This document shows, piece after piece, positions 1-9,475 of a stretch of DNA of 64,000 nucleotides (the stretch's first letter is position 1; each line of letters begins with the position of its first letter). The stretch lies in assembly GCA_965261645.1 (NCBI GenBank), contig CBDHDJ010000003.1:744001-808000 (forward strand). The letters are read 5' to 3'. This DNA comes from CBDHDJ01 sp965261645 (lineage in GTDB: Bacteria > Pseudomonadota > Alphaproteobacteria > SHVV01). The translations under genes and the position numbers were made by a program. The notes under the pieces are model-generated. The model did not search any database. It was not told where the DNA came from and saw only the letters and a program-made list of their open reading frames with translations.

Positions 1-1355
<1,355 letters not shown>

Positions 1356-1395
1356 CGTCCCGATCCTTCGTGCGCTGGGTTTCGTTTCTCCTCTT

Positions 1396-1446
1396 CGTTC
1401 ACCAGTCCCTTGAACGCCGAGCCAAGATCGCCCTGCCGTTCAAGGG
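1396..1446 (-). promoter_or_regulatory. Competing hairpins between leader peptide and leuA
   Basis: A perfect 10-bp inverted repeat (CCCTTGAACG at 1407-1416, CGTTCAAGGG at 1437-1446) encloses a 20-nt loop. The arm nearest the leader peptide contains its TGA stop. The other arm can instead pair its CGTTC with a second GAACG lying towards leuA (1396-1400 against 1412-1416 on the given strand), so two hairpins exclude each other. No U-run follows, so this is not an ordinary intrinsic terminator. It could act by Rho or by controlling translation. The repeat is seen directly; the regulatory role is inference. Confidence 0.5.
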
Positions 1447-1532
1447 CGGCTAAGTCGAAGGACCAGAATCCGCAAGCAGGACCGCCGGGCGGTGTCTCCA
1501 TCGCCACGGGAAACCGGAGCCTGAGATGTCAT
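1440..1532 (-). CDS. Candidate leucine leader peptide (30 aa)
   Basis: A 30-residue frame with an ATG at 1532 lies 85 bp upstream of leuA on the same strand. Its C-terminal third reads CLRILVLRLSRP, giving four leucines, one isoleucine and one valine in nine codons just before the stop. The stop codon lies inside one arm of a perfect 10-bp hairpin. This layout (short frame, regulatory amino acid codons near the end, stop inside a stem) is that of a ribosome-mediated attenuator, which is known for leu and ilv operons of proteobacteria. The ribosome binding site is weak (GGA about 8 nt before the ATG). No translation evidence is available, so this remains a candidate. Confidence 0.45.
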   Translation of the reverse strand: MTSQAPVSRGDGDTARRSCLRILVLRLSRP

Positions 1533-1820
1533 CGTGATCCGCACCGTTTCCCTCACCCGCGCCCCAGAGGGGAGCCAAACAAAACGTGAAATATCAAATA
1601 CCTATCAGAGCCGGTTACGACCGGGCCTCGTCAATTCGGATTAATGACAGCCTGATAGCGGCAAAAACCCGGACGATCTAAATACTTACGCGGAATTCCC
1701 CGCTTTTCGCAAGGGAATTGTTCGCTGAAGCCCCCGAAGCGAGGTACGCGCGGGCGCCACCCCGTGCGGCGCGCGCTCGCGGTGGGTTGGAAGGGATCGG
1801 CCCGGCCAGTGGGCGCAGAA
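1533..1820. other. ilvC-leuA intergenic region
   Basis: I see no gene in this stretch. It holds an inverted repeat of AATTCCC/GGGAATT (1694-1700 and 1713-1719) with a 12-nt loop, downstream of the ilvC stop, which may end or process the ilvC message. The part nearer leuA is relatively AT-rich and contains a TTGACG, and the leuA promoter probably lies there, but I cannot fix a convincing -10 element at the right spacing. Confidence 0.4.
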
Positions 1821-2840
1821 TCAGTTCTTGGTCTTGTCGACCAGCTTGCCCTCGGCGAGCCACGGCATCATATCGCGCAACCGCTGGCCCACCTCTTCGA
1901 TGGGATGTTCCGCGGCGCGGGTTCTGAGCGCCTTGAAGCTCGCCTGATTGGCCTTGTTCTCGAGCACCCACTCGCGGGCGAAGCGCCCCGACTGGATGTC
2001 CTCCAACACGCGCTTCATTTCCGCCCGCACGGCGTCGTTGATGATGCGCGGGCCGCGCGTGTAATCGCCATACTCCGCGGTATTCGAGATCGAATAGCGC
2101 ATGTTGGCGATGCCGCCCTCGTAGATCAGATCGACGATGAGCTTGGTCTCGTGCAGGCACTCGAAATAGGCCATTTCCGGCGCATAGCCGGCGTCCACCA
2201 GGGTCTCATAGGCGGCCGTGATGAGCGCCGTCAGGCCGCCGCACAGCACCGTTTGTTCGCCGAACAGATCGGTTTCGCATTCCTCCCTGAAGGTCGTCTC
2301 GATGATGCCGGCGCGCGCGCCGCCGATCGCCGAGCCATACGAGATGCCGATCTCCGTGGTGTTTCCCGACATATCGCTCTCCACGGCGAGCAGGCAGGGC
2401 ACGCCGGCACCGCGCAGATACTCCGAGCGCACCGTATGGCCAGGGCCTTTGGGGGCGATCATGAAGACGTCGAGATCGGGCCGGGGCTCGATCAGTTTGA
2501 AATGAATGCTGAGCCCGTGCGCGAAGGCGAGCGCCGCGCCCTCCTTCATGTTGGCGTGCAGATGGTCCTCATAGAGCTCGGACTGGCCCTCGTCGGGAGT
2601 GAGCACCATGATGACGTCGGCCCACTTCGCCGCATCGTCCGCTGACACCACCTTGAGACCGGCGGCCTCCGCCTTGGCGATGCTGGACGAGCCCGGCCGC
2701 AAAGACACGACCACGTCGGTGACGCCGCTGTCGTGCAGGTTGTTGGCGTGGGCATGGCCCTGGCTGCCATAACCGAAGACGGCGACCTTCTTGCCCTTGA
2801 TCAGGTTCACATCGGCATCGCGATCGTAATAGACCCGCAT
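1821..2840 (-). CDS. ilvC: Ketol-acid reductoisomerase (class I)
   Basis: Isomerises and reduces acetolactate or acetohydroxybutyrate to the dihydroxy acids of valine and isoleucine synthesis, using NADPH and magnesium. The 339-residue length is that of class I (short) enzymes. The Rossmann motif GYGSQG is at residues 23-28, the LRPGSSS loop that contacts the NADPH phosphate at 47-53, and the metal ligands Asp191 and Glu195 in DLFGE. It follows ilvN by 79 bp on the same strand, so ilvB-ilvN-ilvC probably form one transcript. Nothing is odd in it. Confidence 0.98.
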   Translation of the reverse strand: MRVYYDRDADVNLIKGKKVAVFGYGSQGHAHANNLHDSGVTDVVVSLRPGSSSIAKAEAAGLKVVSADDAAKWADVIMVLTPDEGQSELYEDHLHANMKEGAALAFAHGLSIHFKLIEPRPDLDVFMIAPKGPGHTVRSEYLRGAGVPCLLAVESDMSGNTTEIGISYGSAIGGARAGIIETTFREECETDLFGEQTVLCGGLTALITAAYETLVDAGYAPEMAYFECLHETKLIVDLIYEGGIANMRYSISNTAEYGDYTRGPRIINDAVRAEMKRVLEDIQSGRFAREWVLENKANQASFKALRTRAAEHPIEEVGQRLRDMMPWLAEGKLVDKTKN

Positions 2841-2919
2841 GATGTTCTTCCTCCCGTTCCTCGCCGGTTCGCGATCGCCTCTGATCGCTTATCTTAGCCC
2901 GCTCCGGGAGCGGGCCCCG

Positions 2920-3426
2920 CTAGAATCGCTCAGGACCGCGCCTGATCGCAACCACTCCGGTACGCGAGATGTCGACCAGGCCGAGTGGGCGCATCAGCTC
3001 GACAAACGCATCGATCTTCTCGGTCGAGCCGGTCAGCTCGAATACGAAGGACTTGGATGTCGAATCGACAACGCGCGAGCGAAAAATATCGGCGATGCGC
3101 AAAGATTCAACTCGTCTGACGCCGCTTCCCGCCACCTTGATGAGGGCGAGCTCGCGTTCGACGGAGGGGCCCTCCTTCGTCAGATCGCGCACGCCGTGCA
3201 CCGGTACGAGGCGGGCGAGCTGGTTCTTGATCTGCTCGATGACCATCGGTGTTCCGCTGGTGACGACGTTGATGCGGGACAGGTTGGCCCCGGTATCGAC
3301 CTCGGCGACGGTCAGGCTCTCGATGTTATAGCCGCGGCCCGAGAACAGGCCGATCACCCGCGCCAGAACGCCGGCCTCGTTGTCGACCAGGACCGACATC
3401 GTATGTCTTGCTTCGCCATCCTTCAT
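2920..3426 (-). CDS. ilvN: Acetolactate synthase small (regulatory) subunit
   Basis: Regulatory subunit of acetohydroxyacid synthase; binds the large subunit and gives valine feedback. The 168-residue protein starts with an ACT domain (about residues 9-83; TMSVLVDNEAGVLARVIGLF with the later NIESLTV strand) followed by the C-terminal ALS_ss_C domain. Its length matches the common 160-180 residue form. It is 91 bp downstream of the large subunit on the same strand. A start at the internal Met10 is possible; the longer ATG was kept because MKDGEARHTMSVLVDNE is typical of alphaproteobacterial homologues. Confidence 0.96.
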   Translation of the reverse strand: MKDGEARHTMSVLVDNEAGVLARVIGLFSGRGYNIESLTVAEVDTGANLSRINVVTSGTPMVIEQIKNQLARLVPVHGVRDLTKEGPSVERELALIKVAGSGVRRVESLRIADIFRSRVVDSTSKSFVFELTGSTEKIDAFVELMRPLGLVDISRTGVVAIRRGPERF

Positions 3427-3517
3427 GTCGCCATCTCCCTCACCGGCGGCGGGCGCGGCCCGCGGCGCGGCACCCCAGCGCGTGGTAACCCATCACCGTG
3501 GCGGCCGAACCCGCCGC

Positions 3518-5275
3518 TCAGACGAGAGCCAGACCTTCGGGCGAGACCTCCAGAGTCTCCTCCTCCGGCCCCAAGATCATCTCGTAATGCGGCGCGCCCG
3601 CCGGAATCATCGGGAAGCAGTTTTCCTTGGGATCGACGACGACGTCGACGACCACCGCTCCATCGGTCGCGATCATCTCCTCAATCACATCGTCGACATC
3701 GTCCGGACGGCTCACCCTGAGCCCCTTGGCATGGAACGATTCCGCGAGCTTGACGAAATCGGGCAGCGCCGACATGTAGCTCTCCGAATAGCGCCCGCCG
3801 TGCAAGAGCTCCTGCCATTGGCGCACCATTCCCATGTACTCGTTGTTGATGATGAAGACCTTGACCGGCAGGCGGTGCTGGGCGACCGTCGACATCTCCT
3901 GGATGTTCATGATGATCGAGGCCTCGCCGGCGACATCGATCACCAGCGAGTCGGGATGGGCGATTTGCGCGCCGATCGCCGCAGGCAAGCCGTAGCCCAT
4001 GGTGCCGAGTCCGCCTGACGTCATCCACCGGTTGGGCTCCTCGAAGCGGAAGAACTGGGCCGCCCACATCTGGTGCTGGCCGACCTCGGTCGTGATGTAG
4101 GTGTCGCGACCGCGCGTCAGGTGGTAGAGCCGCTCGATCGCATATTGCGGCTTGATGATCTTGCCGTCCTGGCGGTAGCGGAGACAATCACGGCCGCGCC
4201 ACTTGCCGATGGTGGCCCACCACGCGGCCAGCGCCTTGCGCTTGGGCTGATGGCCCTTCGCCCGCCAGATCCTGATCATGTCGGCCAGCACCGAGCCAGC
4301 ATCGCCGACGATGGGGATGTCGACCGCCACGTTCTTGTTTATCGACGAGGGATCAACATCGACGTGAATCTTGCGCGACCCCTGGGAAAAGCAGTCGAGC
4401 CGGCCGGTGATGCGGTCGTCGAAACGGGAGCCGATGGCGATCATGACATCGCATTCGGCCATCGCCAGATTCGCCTCGTAGGTCCCGTGCATGCCAAGCA
4501 TGCCGAGGAACTGGGGATCGGAGCCCGGGTAGCCGCCGAGGCCCAGCACCGTGTTGGTGATGGGATAGCCCGTCATGCGCACGAACTTGGCCAGGTTGCG
4601 CACCGCCTTCGGCCCCGAATTGATGATGCCGCCGCCGGTATAGAAGATCGGCCGTTTGGCCGAGGCGATCAGATCGACCGCCTGCTCGATGAGCGCGCGG
4701 TCTCCCTTGATCCGCGGGCGATAGGTCTTGTGGGTGATGTCCTGTGGCCCGACATAGGGCGCCCTCGCCAGCGTTATGTCCTTTGGGATGTCGACCACGA
4801 CCGGGCCGGGCCGGCCCGCGCGGGCAATGTAAAACGCTTCATGGATGGTGTGGGCGAGCTTCGTCACGTCCTTCACGAGATAATTGTGCTTCGTGCAGGG
4901 TCGCGTGATGCCCACGGTGTCGGCCTCTTGGAAGGCGTCGTTGCCGATCAGATGGGTCGCCACCTGACCGGTGATGCACACGATGGGGACGCTGTCCATC
5001 AGCGCATCGGTCAAGCCGGTAACCGCGTTGGTCGCGCCTGGACCCGAGGTGACGAGGAGCACGCCGACCCGGCCGGTCGAGCGGGCAAAGCCCTCGGCCG
5101 CGTGGGCCGCGCCCGCCTCTTGGCGCACGAGGACGTGGCGCAGGCGGTTCTGCTGGAACAGCGCATCGTAGATCGGGAGCACGGCGCCGCCGGGATAACC
5201 GAAAATCACGTCAACGCCCTGGTCGATGAGGGCCTTGATGACGATCTCGGCTCCGGTGAGCTCGCGCGCTGCCAT
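3518..5275 (-). CDS. ilvB: Acetolactate synthase large (catalytic) subunit, anabolic
   Basis: ThDP-, FAD- and magnesium-dependent enzyme joining two pyruvates, or pyruvate with 2-ketobutyrate, in branched-chain amino acid synthesis. 585 residues. The N-terminal domain has GYPGG (26-30) and the catalytic glutamate Glu53 in RQEAGAAHAAEG. The C-terminal ThDP domain carries AGEASIIMNIQE, where the usual GDG/GDA metal motif is GEA; the related paralogue in this window keeps GDA. The NNEYMGMVRQWQELLHGGR segment is typical of biosynthetic AHAS and not of catabolic AlsS. The small subunit follows directly. The other large-subunit-like gene at 21 kb has no small subunit beside it. Confidence 0.97.
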   Translation of the reverse strand: MAARELTGAEIVIKALIDQGVDVIFGYPGGAVLPIYDALFQQNRLRHVLVRQEAGAAHAAEGFARSTGRVGVLLVTSGPGATNAVTGLTDALMDSVPIVCITGQVATHLIGNDAFQEADTVGITRPCTKHNYLVKDVTKLAHTIHEAFYIARAGRPGPVVVDIPKDITLARAPYVGPQDITHKTYRPRIKGDRALIEQAVDLIASAKRPIFYTGGGIINSGPKAVRNLAKFVRMTGYPITNTVLGLGGYPGSDPQFLGMLGMHGTYEANLAMAECDVMIAIGSRFDDRITGRLDCFSQGSRKIHVDVDPSSINKNVAVDIPIVGDAGSVLADMIRIWRAKGHQPKRKALAAWWATIGKWRGRDCLRYRQDGKIIKPQYAIERLYHLTRGRDTYITTEVGQHQMWAAQFFRFEEPNRWMTSGGLGTMGYGLPAAIGAQIAHPDSLVIDVAGEASIIMNIQEMSTVAQHRLPVKVFIINNEYMGMVRQWQELLHGGRYSESYMSALPDFVKLAESFHAKGLRVSRPDDVDDVIEEMIATDGAVVVDVVVDPKENCFPMIPAGAPHYEMILGPEEETLEVSPEGLALV

Positions 5276-5312
5276 CGTTCCGTCCTTTCCAAACGCTCAA
5301 CCGTTACCGCGA

Positions 5313-5340
5313 GGCGGCTTTTTCACAGCACAAAGCCGCC
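5313..5340 (-). promoter_or_regulatory. Hairpin in the ilvB 5' leader
   Basis: A perfect 9-bp inverted repeat GGCGGCTTT/AAAGCCGCC with a 10-nt loop lies 38 bp upstream of ilvB, between the miaA stop and the ilvB start. No U-run follows on either strand. I found no convincing leader peptide next to it. It may separate miaA from ilvB transcription or act in the ilvB leader. Confidence 0.4.
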
Positions 5341-5401
5341 GGCGGCGCACAAACTGCCTCTGCGGGAGTTGGCGACAAACTAGTGGCTCACCCCGTTGGG
5401 G

Positions 5402-6367
5402 TCAACAAAAACTGACAAATAAATGGAAAGATTTCTTTAAAAAACTTTCCGAATCTTGCGCCTCCATCCAAGTCCAATCTTCCATCTGGTGGCGGAACCA
5501 CGTCATCTGTCGCTTGGCGTATTGCCGCGTCGAGCCCTGGGCGAGCGCGATCGCCTGGTCAAGCGTGATATCGCCCTCGAGGTGCCGCAGCAGGGCGCGC
5601 ACCCCTTGTGCCTTCATGGCCGGCAGCTCGCGGTCGAAACCGGCGTCCCGCAAGGCTGCAACCTCGGCGAGCGCACCCTCGGCGATCATCGTGCGGAAGC
5701 GCCCGTCGATGCGCGCAACGAGCAGCTCGCGCGGCAAGGTCAGAACGTATTTGGTGGCGCTGCCCGGCAGGCGGAGTTCGTCGGGCCCGGACTCCTGCCA
5801 ATCGGCGAGCGAAACGCCGGTGCCCTCCAGCACCTCCCAGGCACGAACCACGCGTTGCCGGTCCGTCGGATCGAGCCGCGCCGCCATCACCGGGTCGCGG
5901 TGGGACAGATCTTCGTGGAGCCCCCTCGGACCCCATTTGCGTAGGTGCTCCCCGGCTTTCGTGCGGACCGCCGGCGCAATCTCGGGGATGTCGGCGAGGC
6001 CCCGCGTCAGGGCGCGAAAATAGAGTCCTGTCCCGCCAACGAAAATCGGTAGCTCGCCCGCGTCCCACGCTGCTTCGGCCTCGGCCAGCGCCCATGCGCG
6101 CCAGCGTCCCGCCGAACACGGATCGGCGACCGACAGGAACCCGTAGAGCCGATGCGAGACCAGCGCCTCGTCATCGGGGGTGGGACGGGCGGTGAGAACG
6201 CGGAGCTCGCGATAGACCTGTTGGCTATCGGCATTTATGATCCGTGCGCCGCCGTGGTCGGCCCACGCGCGGGCGAGGAGGAGGGCGAATGCGGACTTGC
6301 CGGCGCCAGTCGGCCCCGCGACCAGAACGGCCTTCCGGCTCTCAGCGCGATCCGCTTGTGTGATCAT
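5402..6367 (-). CDS. miaA: tRNA dimethylallyltransferase
   Basis: Transfers the dimethylallyl group of DMAPP to N6 of A37 in tRNAs that read codons starting with U. With the start at ATG 6367 the protein has 321 residues. The P-loop GPTGAGKS is at 18-25, the DSQQVY motif at 47-52, and GGTGLYFRAL near 107-116. The same frame stays open about 200 bp further upstream, but MITQADRAESRK gives the family-like N-terminus and leaves room for the divergent serB (43 bp away). It is the gene directly upstream of ilvB on this strand. Confidence 0.95.
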   Translation of the reverse strand: MITQADRAESRKAVLVAGPTGAGKSAFALLLARAWADHGGARIINADSQQVYRELRVLTARPTPDDEALVSHRLYGFLSVADPCSAGRWRAWALAEAEAAWDAGELPIFVGGTGLYFRALTRGLADIPEIAPAVRTKAGEHLRKWGPRGLHEDLSHRDPVMAARLDPTDRQRVVRAWEVLEGTGVSLADWQESGPDELRLPGSATKYVLTLPRELLVARIDGRFRTMIAEGALAEVAALRDAGFDRELPAMKAQGVRALLRHLEGDITLDQAIALAQGSTRQYAKRQMTWFRHQMEDWTWMEAQDSESFLKKSFHLFVSFC

Positions 6368-6410
6368 GTAACGGGACTCTTTATGAGCGGCATTGCCGCC
6401 GTCTGGGCCT

Positions 6411-7316
6411 ATGAATAACGTGCTGACCCTCATTGGCAACCCTGCGGCGCGCGACCTCGGGGCCGACGTCGAGGAACGCGTTTGCGATGCGCTGGCGGAT
6501 AGGGGCGCGGTGATCGGGCAACGCGTGTGGCTGGCGCCGGGCCTGGCCCTCGATGTGGCCTTCACCGATCTCGCGCCGGCGGCCGCCTATGAGGGCGCGC
6601 GCGCGGTCCTCGGCGAAGCGGCCATCGATATCGTGGCGCAAGTGCATCAAGACCGGCGCAAGGGGCTTCTCATCGCCGATATGGATTCGACGATCATCGA
6701 CGTCGAATGCATCGATGAGATCGCTGATATTGCCGGCCACCGCGGCGAGGTGTCCCGGTTGACCGCGCGCGCCATGCGGGGCGAGATCGACTTCGCCGAT
6801 GCATTGCGCCAGCGCACCGCTCTCCTCGGCGGGCTCACGGCCACCCAACTCGAGGAGGTGTACCGGACCCGCATCAGGCTCAACCCGGGCGCGCGCGAAC
6901 TGGTCGCCACGATGCGCGATCACGGCGCTTTCACCGCGCTCGTTTCCGGCGGGTTCACGTTCTTCACCGAGCGCGTGGCTGGGGCGGCGGGCTTTCATAG
7001 CCACCGGGCCAACGAGCTTGACATCGTCGATGGGCGGCTCACCGGTCGCGTCAGGGAGCCTGTCCTCGGCGCCGAGAGCAAGCTCACCGCCCTACGCGAG
7101 CTGGCGGCGGAATGTGCGCTGCCGGTTGAGCAGACGCTGGCGGTAGGCGATGGCGCCAATGACATCGCCATGCTGCAAGCGGCCGGCCTCGGCGTCGCCT
7201 TTCACGCCAAGCCGAGCGCGGCCGCGGCGGCCGCGGCGCGCATCGATCACGGCGATCTCACCGCATTGCTGTATATCCAGGGCTACCGCGAGAGCGAGAT
7301 CGAGATCGTCAACTAG
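6411..7316 (+). CDS. serB: Phosphoserine phosphatase
   Basis: Hydrolyses O-phosphoserine to serine, the last step of serine synthesis; HAD superfamily. 301 residues from the ATG at 6411. An N-terminal domain of about 85 residues precedes the HAD motif I DMDST (Asp90 nucleophile, Asp92). Motif II lies in SGGFTFF and the distal metal-binding motif in GDGANDIAML. The divergent arrangement with miaA is common in alphaproteobacteria. A TTG six codons upstream is possible but less likely than this ATG. Confidence 0.96.
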   Translation: MNNVLTLIGNPAARDLGADVEERVCDALADRGAVIGQRVWLAPGLALDVAFTDLAPAAAYEGARAVLGEAAIDIVAQVHQDRRKGLLIADMDSTIIDVECIDEIADIAGHRGEVSRLTARAMRGEIDFADALRQRTALLGGLTATQLEEVYRTRIRLNPGARELVATMRDHGAFTALVSGGFTFFTERVAGAAGFHSHRANELDIVDGRLTGRVREPVLGAESKLTALRELAAECALPVEQTLAVGDGANDIAMLQAAGLGVAFHAKPSAAAAAAARIDHGDLTALLYIQGYRESEIEIVN

Positions 7317-7333
7317 CGCGGCTTGAGCCTAAC

Positions 7334-8899
7334 TCAGCTCTCGGCGATGCGTACGACGACATAGAGGAAGGTGTCGTCGCGGTAGACGCGCAGCAGCACC
7401 GAGCGCCGCTCGGCCTCGTGGGCCTCGCGCACCTTGGCACGCACCTGCGCCGGGGTCACGACTTCCTCCTGGTTGACCTCGGCGATCACGTCACCCTGGC
7501 TGAGGCCTTTCTCGCTCGCCGGGCTGTCGTCTTCGACCCCGATAACAAGCACCCCCTCAACCTCAGCGTCTATGCCGAATCGCTCGCGTGCCTCCGGCGT
7601 GAGCGGCGCAAGGTTCATGCCGAGAGCGATGATGCTTTCGCTCGGTTCGGTCAGCGAGTCGGGTCCGATCGCGGCGACCTGCGCCTCGCTTTCGTCGAGC
7701 TCGGCGATGGCGACGGCCACGGTCCGCTGGACGCCCTTGCGCCAGACGACCACCTCGACCTTTCGGCCGATCTCCGTTTCCGCAACGATACGGGGCAACT
7801 CCCGCATCTCGTCGATCGGCTTGCCATCGAAGGTGAGGATCACGTCGCCCGCGGTGATCCCGCCGGCCTCCGCCGGACCCTCCTCGCTGACGCCGGCGAC
7901 GAGCGCGCCGCGCGCATTCTCAAGACCCAGGCTCTCGGCAATCTCCTCGGTCACGGTCTGGATCCGCACCCCGAGCCAGCCGCGCCTGGTGCGGCCATAT
8001 TTCATCAGCTGATCGATGACGGGCTCGGCCAGCGACGAGGGGATGGCGAAGCCTATGCCCACCGAGCCGCCTGATGGCGAGAAGATCGCCGTATTGATGC
8101 CGATGACCTCGCCATCGGTGTTGAACATGGGCCCGCCGGAATTGCCCCGGTTGATCGAGGCGTCGGTCTGCAGGAAATCATCGTACGGGCCGGCGTTGAT
8201 GTTGCGCCCGCGCGCCGAGATGATGCCCGCCGTCACGGTCCCGCCCAGGCCGTACGGATTGCCGATCGCGATCACCCAATCGCCAACCCGCGCCGATCTT
8301 GACTCTCCAAACTTCACCGACGGCAAGGGGCTCGAGGTCTTGACCCGCAGCACCGCGAGATCGGTCTTGGGGTCGCGGCCGACGATCTCCGCCTCGAACT
8401 GCCGGTTGTCGTTCAAGGTGACGGTGATTTCGTCGGCTTCGGCGATGACGTGGTTGTTGGTGACGATGACCCCGGACGGATCGATGATGAAGCCCGAGCC
8501 GAGCGAGGTGACGCGCCGGGTCCGCGGCGCCTGTTCGCCGTCCCCCTGTTGGCGGTCGAAAAACTCCTTGAAGAAATCCTCGAAGGGCGAGCCGGGCGGG
8601 AACTGGGGCACCGGAACTTCGACGCCGCCGGTCCCCTTCACCTTCTGGCTCGTCGCCACGTTCACGACAGCGGGCGAGAGGCGCTCGGCCAGATCCGCAA
8701 AGCTCGCCGGCGCGGCGCTCGCGCCGAAGGCCGGCGGCGACCAAGAGAGGGCGCCGACGATGACGACAAGGGCGAAAAGGGCGATCATCCGTCGGGCGAT
8801 CACCCAAGGTTGCGCAGGCGTCGGCCGGGCCGATCCCGCCACGGGCGGGCCATTCCTGTCACGCCTTGGCGGGGCGCTCATAGCCGTATGTCCTGTCAT
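7334..8899 (-). CDS. degP: Periplasmic Do-like serine protease (DegP/HtrA/MucD type)
   Basis: Periplasmic protease/chaperone that clears misfolded envelope proteins. Numbered from ATG 8899 (521 aa), it has a long basic N-terminus, a hydrophobic signal-anchor near residues 39-55, then the trypsin-like domain with His150 (NNHV), Asp180 (KTDLAVLR) and Ser254 (RGNSGGP). Two PDZ domains follow, the first around AGGITAGDVILTFDGK and the second around SEKGLSQGDVIAEVNQEE. Three starts are plausible: TTG 8908, ATG 8899 and ATG 8881; the last two both have AGGA-type ribosome binding sites. It sits downstream of hflK-hflC-DUF2065 on the same strand, a conserved envelope quality-control block. Confidence 0.95.
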   Translation of the reverse strand: MTGHTAMSAPPRRDRNGPPVAGSARPTPAQPWVIARRMIALFALVVIVGALSWSPPAFGASAAPASFADLAERLSPAVVNVATSQKVKGTGGVEVPVPQFPPGSPFEDFFKEFFDRQQGDGEQAPRTRRVTSLGSGFIIDPSGVIVTNNHVIAEADEITVTLNDNRQFEAEIVGRDPKTDLAVLRVKTSSPLPSVKFGESRSARVGDWVIAIGNPYGLGGTVTAGIISARGRNINAGPYDDFLQTDASINRGNSGGPMFNTDGEVIGINTAIFSPSGGSVGIGFAIPSSLAEPVIDQLMKYGRTRRGWLGVRIQTVTEEIAESLGLENARGALVAGVSEEGPAEAGGITAGDVILTFDGKPIDEMRELPRIVAETEIGRKVEVVVWRKGVQRTVAVAIAELDESEAQVAAIGPDSLTEPSESIIALGMNLAPLTPEARERFGIDAEVEGVLVIGVEDDSPASEKGLSQGDVIAEVNQEEVVTPAQVRAKVREAHEAERRSVLLRVYRDDTFLYVVVRIAES

Positions 8900-9178
8900 G
8901 TGTCTCAAGCCTTTCCTGTGCGCCGCCGCCCCCTGTGCGGCGCCCGAGCGAAATACAGAAGCGTCTTGCCAGACAAGTAAGATTATTTCGTTGTCCTTTC
9001 AACGCCTATGAAGTCGTCGAACGGCCCGCCACCACGCCAAACCGGCGAGCATGCGCTCGTACCCCGCAGGTACCTTGACACGGGCGGCTCCGATCAACGC
9101 ATTGTGAACGAAACAAAAGCGCTCGAACATCCTTGGCGGCCCGTGCGCATCCCGTGGGCGGGCTGCCCGCCGCCCGCG

Positions 9179-9364
9179 TCAGCCTCGGATCAGCCACGCC
9201 AATCCGACACCGACCATGGCCAGAACAAGCCCGCCCGTACGCAGCGAGCCGGCGGGCTGGGTCAACACCAGCGCCATAGCGCGTTTCATGCCGTCGGGAA
9301 ACAACGCATAGAGCGTCCCCTCGATAGTCATAGCGAGGGCGAGACCGACCAAAAGATCCAGCAT
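9179..9364 (-). CDS. DUF2065 small membrane protein
   Basis: A 61-residue protein with two predicted transmembrane helices (residues 1-20 and 45-60) around a short polar loop ending FPDGMKRAM. Length, composition and position between hflC and degP match the DUF2065 family found next to hflKC in many proteobacteria. The function is not known. The link to HflKC/FtsH or DegP rests only on conserved neighbourhood. The start is the ATG at 9364. It lies 111 bp downstream of hflC. Confidence 0.85.
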   Translation of the reverse strand: MLDLLVGLALAMTIEGTLYALFPDGMKRAMALVLTQPAGSLRTGGLVLAMVGVGLAWLIRG

Positions 9365-9475
9365 CCAAACGACCTGCTCTTGCGTGGGGAGAGGGCAACT
9401 TCGACCGCCGGGCCGTCATGTGGCGGTGTCATCATTCGACCGGGAACTGCGACCGGTAGAGCAATCCTGCGCGGC

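Noticed and set aside
1694..1719. Intrinsic terminator after ilvC
   Set aside because: The stem is present but no U-run follows, so I list it only as a hairpin.
4073..5383. Plus-strand frame of 436 codons over ilvB
   Set aside because: Antisense shadow of ilvB; no recognisable domain.
8909..9178. Heat-shock (RpoH-type) promoter for degP
   Set aside because: A CTTG followed at about the right spacing by CTGTATTT exists, but the -10 match is poor; no other gene or repeat is convincing here beyond a 5-bp CGTTG/CAACG stem.
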